Shown piece by piece: positions 59,354 through 64,000 of a stretch of DNA of 64,000 nucleotides (positions are counted from its first letter, which is position 1; every line of letters starts with the position of its first letter). This DNA comes from Sphingobium sp. 15-1. Its GTDB lineage: Bacteria > Pseudomonadota > Alphaproteobacteria > Sphingomonadales > Sphingomonadaceae. The notes beneath the pieces were generated by a model. That model saw only the letters and a program-made list of their open reading frames with translations. It was not told where the DNA came from and did not search any database. The position numbers and the translations under genes are program-made. The stretch spans positions 62,001-126,000 of the forward strand of contig NZ_JABXJG010000001.1 of NCBI RefSeq assembly GCF_013375535.1. Reading direction: 5' to 3'.

Positions 59354-60134
59354 ACAGATCGCACTGGAGCGTCGCGGACCTGTCGCGTGGATCGCCCTCG
59401 ACCGGCCCGATGACCTCAATTGCCTCAGTCCGGCGATGATCACCGAACTGAACGCCGCATTGGATGGGATACAGGCGGACGAGGAAATCCGTTGCGTCGT
59501 GCTGACCGGCCGCGGCCGCGCCTTCTGCGCCGGCGCTGACCTCAAATTCGTCGGGGACTTCGCACCGGCCGAACGCGATGCGGCAACGGCACGCTTCCTT
59601 CGCCATGCGACCGATCTCGTTTCCCGCATCGAAGCCTTTCCCAAGACGGTCATCGCAGCCGTCAACGGCATTGCGACCGCCGGGGGGATGGAGATCATCC
59701 TGGGATGCGACATCGTGATCGCCGCGGCCGGCGCGCGGCTTGGCGACGGTCACGCCAATTACGGTCTTTTGCCCGGAGCTGGCGCTTCGGCCCGTCTGCC
59801 CCGCCGGCTCGGTCTCAATCATGCCAAATATCTGATGTTCACGGGTGACCTGCTCAGCGTTTCGAATCCGCTTTTCGCATCGCTGGTGAGCATGATCGTT
59901 CCGGATGCCGAACTGGCGGAGGCGGCGAACGAACTGGCGATGAAGATCGCCTCCAGAAGCGCATTGGGCCTGCGGCATATGAAGCAACTGTTGAACGCTG
60001 CTTTGGAGGCATCGCTGGAGAACGCGATCGAGCGGGAGCTTCAGGTCAATTCGACCTATTCCTCATCCTATGATCGCAATGAAGGATTGGCGGCGTTCCA
60101 GAACCGTCGAACGCCTGAGTTCAAGGGCATCTAG
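59343..60134 (+). CDS. enoyl-CoA hydratase/isomerase-family protein 2
   Basis: 263 residues. Crotonase blocks: VAWIALDRPDDLNCLSP, RAFCAGADLKFVG (oxyanion), GIATAGGMEIILGCD with the first catalytic Glu conserved, LGDGHANYGLLPGAGASARL where the second Glu is replaced (His by alignment). GAAGG is eight bases before ATG 59343, inside the end of the esterase gene. The stop TAG is the first triplet of the 104-nt repeat at 60132-60235. A hydratase or hydrolase role is likely. Confidence 0.88.
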   Translation: MIFEQIALERRGPVAWIALDRPDDLNCLSPAMITELNAALDGIQADEEIRCVVLTGRGRAFCAGADLKFVGDFAPAERDAATARFLRHATDLVSRIEAFPKTVIAAVNGIATAGGMEIILGCDIVIAAAGARLGDGHANYGLLPGAGASARLPRRLGLNHAKYLMFTGDLLSVSNPLFASLVSMIVPDAELAEAANELAMKIASRSALGLRHMKQLLNAALEASLENAIERELQVNSTYSSSYDRNEGLAAFQNRRTPEFKGI

Positions 60135-60235
60135 AGCATCGTGCGCAAAAGTGGGAACCGGTTTTGCGCTTAAAACGATGCGACAACAAAAGCTTAGAGC
60201 GCGCGGCCTGCGTCCGATTTAACGCAGCGCGCTCT
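60132..60235. repeat. 104-nt interspersed repeat, copy 2 (reverse)
   Basis: Reverse-complement copy of 10138-10241 with one visible substitution. Its first three bases are the stop codon of the upstream enoyl-CoA hydratase-family gene. Following sequence to 60432 contains no recognisable gene. Confidence 0.85.
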
Positions 60236-60432
60236 AGAGCGTCGATTCCCCGCTGAGAGTTCACCCGGGATTTTCACCGAGAAGTGACCCAATAGGAACA
60301 CCGCGGCGCCTTTGATGAGCGGATCGGATATATTCCAATCACTCGGCCCCACACACCCTAGTTGGGGCGACGATCAAGATAGCCGTGAAGGCGATGGAAA
60401 GTCAGTGGAACCATGTTGACCGCCAGCATCGC

Positions 60433-61260
60433 TCAGGCGCGGGTCGATGCGCGCGACCGGAGCGGCGTGGCGCCATATCCCATGTCCCGGCTGATCGCGG
60501 CAGCCAGCTCGACCACATGGGGAACCACGGTCTTGCGATATTGGGCGACGGTCGATCGCCCTTTCGATGTCCAGGAAGCGAGGGCTGCGATCACTTCGCC
60601 GTCCGCGTTGAAGACCGGCGCCGATACGGACAGCAGCCCTTCCTCAAGCTCTTCGTCGATGATGGAATAGCCATCCTTGCGCACTTGATCGAGTATGTCC
60701 CTGAAGGCTTGCGGTGATGTGACCGTCCGCGGCGTGAAGGCCTGGAATGTGATCGCGGCAAGATAATCGTCGATGGCGGCGGGGCCCCGCCAGGCCAGGA
60801 GAACCCGGCCCATGGATGTCGGATAGGCGGGCGTGCGCATGCCGACCGACACATTGACGCTCATGATGCGGCGGACGGGAACGTCAGCGATATGCACGAC
60901 TTCCATGCCGTCCAGCGCGGCCAGCGAGGCCGGTTCCGACGTCCGCTCCGCCAGCGCGGCCATATGCGGTTGCGCGATCTCTATGAGGGCATGGCTTGCC
61001 GTATAATGCTGGCCGATGCTCAGCACGCGCGGCGTCAACGTCCATCGCCCGTCGGCGCCGGCGACATAGCCCAGTTGTTGCAGGGTCAGCAGGATGCGGC
61101 GGACCGCCGGGCGCGACAGGCGGGTCTTCTTGGCGATCTCCGCAAGGGTGGGGCGGGGCAGATCGGCGTCGAAGGCCGTGAGAACCGCGAAGCCCCGTTC
61201 GATGCTCTGGATGAAATCGCGATCGCTGACCTGGTCGTTCAGCGTGTCGGGGCTGTCCAT
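60433..61260 (-). CDS. IclR-family transcriptional regulator
   Basis: 275 residues. N-terminal winged HTH (IQSIERGFAVLTAFDADLPR, PTLAEIAKKTRLSRPAVRRI) and a C-terminal effector domain with ASLAALDGMEVVHIADV, PAYPTSMGRVLLA and YSIIDEELEEGLLSVSAPVF, matching the PcaR/PobR subgroup for aromatic acids. ATG 61260 has GGAGA nine bases upstream; an upstream in-frame start is weaker. Divergent from the cupin/SDR unit, with tandem ACGCATAGCGT palindromes in the gap. Confidence 0.92.
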   Translation of the reverse strand: MDSPDTLNDQVSDRDFIQSIERGFAVLTAFDADLPRPTLAEIAKKTRLSRPAVRRILLTLQQLGYVAGADGRWTLTPRVLSIGQHYTASHALIEIAQPHMAALAERTSEPASLAALDGMEVVHIADVPVRRIMSVNVSVGMRTPAYPTSMGRVLLAWRGPAAIDDYLAAITFQAFTPRTVTSPQAFRDILDQVRKDGYSIIDEELEEGLLSVSAPVFNADGEVIAALASWTSKGRSTVAQYRKTVVPHVVELAAAISRDMGYGATPLRSRASTRA

Positions 61261-61336
61261 TTCGAAATCGTCTCCGCGCCATGTGCTTGCGCCCTCCTTG
61301 ACACAGCAGGTTTCGCAAGGCAAACATCCGTATCTG

Positions 61337-61367
61337 ACGCATAGCGTTCATTATATACGCATAGCGT
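61337..61367. promoter_or_regulatory. tandem palindromes ACGCATAGCGT (IclR operator candidate)
   Basis: ACGCATAGCGT occurs at 61337-61347 and 61357-61367, 20 bp apart, both followed by a one-base variant of nCAT. They lie between the divergent IclR (61260) and cupin (61460) genes. Two palindromes on the same helix face are typical for tetrameric IclR binding. Confidence 0.6.
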
Positions 61368-61459
61368 ACATATCTGGCATGTCGGCCTTGGCCTGATCGG
61401 GCATGGTCGATGGGATTGGAAAGTCGGCAAGGAGCGTGGCGGCGGTGAGAGGAGCGAAC

Positions 61460-61906
61460 ATGAACATGGACGATGAAGTCGCCACGGGGCGAGCGGGCGG
61501 GCAACCCAAGGTTCGCCTGGCCGTGGCCCATGAAAAGTCGCTGCCGCGCATCCCTGGCCGCCGCGATTGGGTCGAGTTTTTCGACTATGGCGTGACCGAC
61601 GCGACGGCCGGCCGGATGCGCGTGCAACGGGCCATGGTCAAAGGGCGGCCCGAGCCCACCGGCTGGCACTATCATCTTTGCGAGATGCAATATGTCTATC
61701 TGCTGGGCGGCGGATATACGCTGCGGTTCGAGGACGGGCGCACCGTGCGGCTGGAACGCGGCGACAGCATCCTCATCCCCGGCGGCTGCAAGCATAGCGA
61801 AGTCGATATTTCCGAGGATTTCGACGTGCTCGAAATCTCCATCCCGGCCGACATGGGCACCCGTCCCTGCGACGTCCCTGACCATTGGCGCGCTGAATTT
61901 CCGTGA
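61460..61906 (+). CDS. cupin-domain protein 1
   Basis: 148 residues, small single-domain cupin. Metal-binding motif 1 is seen in GWHYHLCEMQYVYLLGG (H-x-H and E), motif 2 in the DSILIPGGCKHSEVDISE region (H). The fold can bind Fe or Mn and act as a ring-cleaving dioxygenase, isomerase or sensor. GAGAGGAGCGAAC precedes ATG 61460. It has a paralogue cut by the right window edge (63818) and is followed 17 nt later by an SDR, so they share an operon under the IclR promoter. Confidence 0.82.
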   Translation: MNMDDEVATGRAGGQPKVRLAVAHEKSLPRIPGRRDWVEFFDYGVTDATAGRMRVQRAMVKGRPEPTGWHYHLCEMQYVYLLGGGYTLRFEDGRTVRLERGDSILIPGGCKHSEVDISEDFDVLEISIPADMGTRPCDVPDHWRAEFP

Positions 61907-61923
61907 AACCAAAGGAGCTTGTT

Positions 61924-62778
61924 ATGGAGAGTGATGCTGTTGCCGGACCTGCGCGTCTGGCGCTTGTGACCGGGGCTGGCGGAGGATTGGGGCGCGCGAT
62001 GGCGCTGGCCCTGGTCGATGCGGGACATCGCGTCCTGTGCGCTGAATATGATCAGGGGTTGCTGGACGAGTTGCTGAGCCAGCTTCCCAAGGATGCGAGT
62101 GACCGCGCCTATCCCGTCCTCGTCGATCTGACCCGCGCGGACGAGGTGGACGGCCTGATCGCGAAGCTGGAAGGGCAGTTCGGGCCGATCGACATATTGA
62201 TCAACAATGCCGGCGTCGCGACCAGCATCATCCGCGGCGATATTTTCCGCCGGCCCGTCACGTCCGACGAGATGACGCCAGCGGTCGCCCGCCGCATGTT
62301 CGAGATCAATGCGATCGCGCCCTTTTCGCTCTGTCTCCAGCTCTTGCCGGGGATGAAGAGCCGGGGATGGGGCCGGATCATCAATGTGACGACCAGCCAG
62401 GATTCGCTACTGCGTCTCGGCAATATCGGCTATGGCGGGACCAAAGCTTCACTGGAGGCCCATTCCGCAATTCTGGCGCAGGAATTGCCCGGCACAGGGG
62501 TCACGCTCAACGTCATCGTGCCTGGCGGCGTCACCAACACCGCGATCATCCCCGACGATTGCGGCTGGGACCGGGCGAACATGCTGCAGCCCACCGTCAT
62601 GGTGCCGCCTTTGCTGTGGCTGCTGGGCGAAGAGGGCGGCGATGCGAACTGCAAGAGGATCGTCGGCGCGGAATGGCGGCAGCCGGATGGCGCGGACGGG
62701 ATTGCGGCGATGGACCCGATCGGCTGGCCTACGCCCAGCCGCGCTTTCTTCCCGGAACTGGCCGAAGCCGAAAGCTGA
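61924..62778 (+). CDS. short-chain dehydrogenase/reductase
   Basis: 284 residues. TGAGGGLGRAMALALVDAGH, AEYDQ, LINNAGVATS, TTSQDSLLRLG (Ser), and Y-G-G-T-K as the catalytic pair. The C-terminus deviates from classical SDRs (LLWLLGEEGGDANCKRIVGA), as in a sphingomonad subclass of unknown substrate. AAAGGAG is seven bases before ATG 61924. It is the second gene after the IclR-controlled cupin. A bidirectional terminator follows at 62808. Confidence 0.88.
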   Translation: MESDAVAGPARLALVTGAGGGLGRAMALALVDAGHRVLCAEYDQGLLDELLSQLPKDASDRAYPVLVDLTRADEVDGLIAKLEGQFGPIDILINNAGVATSIIRGDIFRRPVTSDEMTPAVARRMFEINAIAPFSLCLQLLPGMKSRGWGRIINVTTSQDSLLRLGNIGYGGTKASLEAHSAILAQELPGTGVTLNVIVPGGVTNTAIIPDDCGWDRANMLQPTVMVPPLLWLLGEEGGDANCKRIVGAEWRQPDGADGIAAMDPIGWPTPSRAFFPELAEAES

Positions 62779-62807
62779 ACGTCCGGTCTCTTTATCCGTC
62801 TCATGAT

Positions 62808-62848
62808 CGGGAGAACGGCCCAATGCTCTAGCTAGGGCCGTTCTCCCG
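62808..62848. terminator. bidirectional terminator between SDR and FAH-family gene
   Basis: CGGGAGAACGGCCC (62808-62821) and GGGCCGTTCTCCCG (62835-62848) form a perfect 14-bp stem with a 13-nt loop between two convergent genes. T-rich tracts are weak on both sides. Confidence 0.8.
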
Positions 62849-62907
62849 GCAATCGCTGCGCGGGATCGGTACGCCGGCCAGCCCCTTGGGGTGGAATTCT
62901 CCACCCT

Positions 62908-63759
62908 CTATTCGGGGCGCACGACATTCTCGATCGCGCCTATCCCCGCTATCTCCACCCGCACGACATCGCCGTCGCGAAGCCATCGCGGCGGTTTCAT
63001 GGCTGACCCGATTCCGCTGGGCGTGCCGGTGAAGAAGATGTCTCCCGGTTCGAGCGTCATGGCCTGCGAAAGATGGGCGACCTGATCGTAACAGTCATAG
63101 ATGAAGTGGCGGGTATTGGACCCTTGCCGTTGCTCGCCATTCACGAAGGTCCGGATGTCGAGCCCATGCGGGTCGATGGCGTCGGCGGTGACGATCCACG
63201 GTCCCATCGGGGCATGGCTGTCGAACGACTTGCCCAGATTGAACTGCGACGTCCTGAACTGCCAGTCCCGCACCGACACGTCGTTTCCGCAACAGAAGCC
63301 GAAGATCGCCTCTTTCGCTTGTGCGCGGGTTGCATGCCGGATGCGCTTGCCGATCACGAAGACCAGTTCGCCTTCATAATCCAGAGCATTGGACATTTTG
63401 GGAAGCTGGATCGTGCCGTAGGGATCGTTGACGGTGGTCGCCTGCATCGCGAACCAGAGCTGATCCTTGGGCATTTCGATACGGGCTTCGCTGACATGAT
63501 CGGCGTAATTGAGGCCAAGGCCCATGATCTTGCCTGGACGCGGGACGGGCGCGTGCAGGACGATATCGTTCAGCGCATGGGTCGGCGTCGCGCCGGCAAG
63601 CGAGCGCACCGGCGTCTCCCACGCTTCCCAGTCGCGCATCAGATCGATCATGGTCGTGGGCGCTCCATCGAGCCGGGTTAGCGCGATCACGCCATTTCCC
63701 TCCACGAGCCCAACTTGCAGCGGGCCGCCGTCGCGCGGCGAAAAGCTTGCGAGTTTCAC
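62908..63759 (-). CDS. fumarylacetoacetate hydrolase-family protein
   Basis: 283 residues. FAH-type core: IMGLGLNYADHVSEARIEMP, YEGELVFVIGKRI (metal E-x-E), FGFCCGNDVSVRDWQ, SFDSHAPMGPWIV and FFTGTPSGIGSAMKP. These enzymes hydrolyse acylpyruvates or isomerise/decarboxylate 2-oxo-diacids from ring cleavage. The GTG at 63759, preceded by AGGAGAGACAG, is chosen. It is downstream of the partial cupin gene with a 58-nt gap, so the two probably share a transcript. Confidence 0.92.
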   Translation of the reverse strand: MKLASFSPRDGGPLQVGLVEGNGVIALTRLDGAPTTMIDLMRDWEAWETPVRSLAGATPTHALNDIVLHAPVPRPGKIMGLGLNYADHVSEARIEMPKDQLWFAMQATTVNDPYGTIQLPKMSNALDYEGELVFVIGKRIRHATRAQAKEAIFGFCCGNDVSVRDWQFRTSQFNLGKSFDSHAPMGPWIVTADAIDPHGLDIRTFVNGEQRQGSNTRHFIYDCYDQVAHLSQAMTLEPGDIFFTGTPSGIGSAMKPPRWLRDGDVVRVEIAGIGAIENVVRPE

Positions 63760-63817
63760 CTGTCTCTCCTCACTGCTTTGAAAAATCGATCGGCGCGCTT
63801 TGCTCAGCCGTCGCCTT

Positions 63818-64000
63818 CTACGCATCGACCTTGTTCCGCCACGCTTCCGGCGGATCGCAGGGGACCGTGCCCAGATCGGCCGGAACGGACAGTTCGAGCG
63901 TGTCGAAATCCTCTGAAATATCGATCTCGGCATGTTTGTAGCCGCCCGGAATGAAGCCGGCATCGCCCGCATCCAGCCGCAATGTGCTGCCGTCTTCCAA
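63818..64000 (-). CDS. cupin-domain protein 2, C-terminal part (cut by window edge)
   Basis: The visible 60 residues end the protein. AGDAGFIPGGYKHAEIDISE and FDTLELSVPADLGTVPCD correspond closely to the C-terminal half of the cupin at 61460 (RGDSILIPGGCKHSEVDISE, FDVLEISIPADMGTRPCD). The frame continues past the right edge. It is upstream of the FAH-family gene on the same strand. Confidence 0.85.
   Translation of the reverse strand: MEDGSTLRLDAGDAGFIPGGYKHAEIDISEDFDTLELSVPADLGTVPCDPPEAWRNKVDA

Noticed and set aside
57182..59713. 843-codon minus-strand frame across receptor, esterase and hydratase genes
   Set aside because: Antisense shadow spanning three unrelated plus-strand genes with clear motifs.
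1..64000. CRISPR array, prophage or intact insertion sequence
   Set aside because: No regularly spaced repeats, phage structural genes, transposase or integrase were recognised on either strand.

Overview
The window looks like chromosomal DNA from a sphingomonad (Sphingomonadaceae, Alphaproteobacteria; Sphingobium or Novosphingobium type). The basis is high GC, four TonB-dependent receptors, the very large NAD-glutamate dehydrogenase, a lipobox-less MlaA, GC-rich palindromic repeats in the gaps between genes, and a dense aromatic/steroid-type catabolic gene set. The genus is inference from gene content. No rRNA, CRISPR array, intact insertion sequence or integrase was seen.

Left part (1-10 kb): iron acquisition. 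The tail of one TonB-dependent receptor is followed by a TonB energy transducer, a siderophore-type receptor, a Sel1-repeat protein and a PiuC-type Fe(II)/2-oxoglutarate hydroxylase in an overlapping operon. On the minus strand lies a PepSY / DUF2271 / DUF4198 / ApbE operon. Its DUF2271 protein carries a canonical ApbE flavinylation motif (DGISGAT), which suggests a periplasmic FMN-dependent (ferric?) reduction system. Fur-box-like palindromes precede tonB and the PepSY gene. An MlaA-like outer-membrane lipid-asymmetry protein follows.

Middle (10-21.6 kb): housekeeping and stress. NAD-glutamate dehydrogenase, a PAS-like protein, tRNA-Thr(CGU), a short gene-poor tract, a cold-shock protein, many small sphingomonad-type proteins (including a lone ParS/MbcA-type antitoxin domain and a 31-residue membrane peptide), a CDP-alcohol phosphatidyltransferase and a spermidine-synthase-like methyltransferase.

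Right part (21.8-64 kb): a catabolic island. It holds (i) a minus-strand receptor/ABM-monooxygenase/SDR/SnoaL group; (ii) glyoxalase-like and D-lactate dehydrogenase genes; (iii) a long plus-strand meta-cleavage operon (SDR, VOC, double EthD, C-C hydrolase, gamma-glutamyltransferase, two Dabb proteins, hydratase, acylating aldehyde dehydrogenase, hydroxy-oxo-acid aldolase, ketosteroid-dehydrogenase-like flavoprotein); (iv) a MocR regulator, two SDRs, a BphC-type extradiol dioxygenase and a DapB-like oxidoreductase; (v) a minus-strand CoA module (thiolase, SDR, acyl-CoA ligase, enoyl-CoA hydratase family, nitronate-monooxygenase-like flavoprotein, acyl-CoA dehydrogenase); and (vi) a TetR-controlled receptor/esterase/hydratase unit and an IclR-linked cupin/SDR/FAH unit.

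Together these read as uptake through outer-membrane receptors, side-chain or ring activation to CoA thioesters, extradiol cleavage, hydrolysis, and funnelling to pyruvate plus an acyl-CoA. The substrate is unknown; a polycyclic or steroid-like compound is the best guess. No Rieske, P450 or flavin ring hydroxylase lies in the window, whereas small cofactor-free-oxygenase-fold proteins are over-represented. Two shared operator motifs (GGACCA-N17-TGGTCC, and TTGACT[A/C]ATGGGT) tie separate transcription units together.
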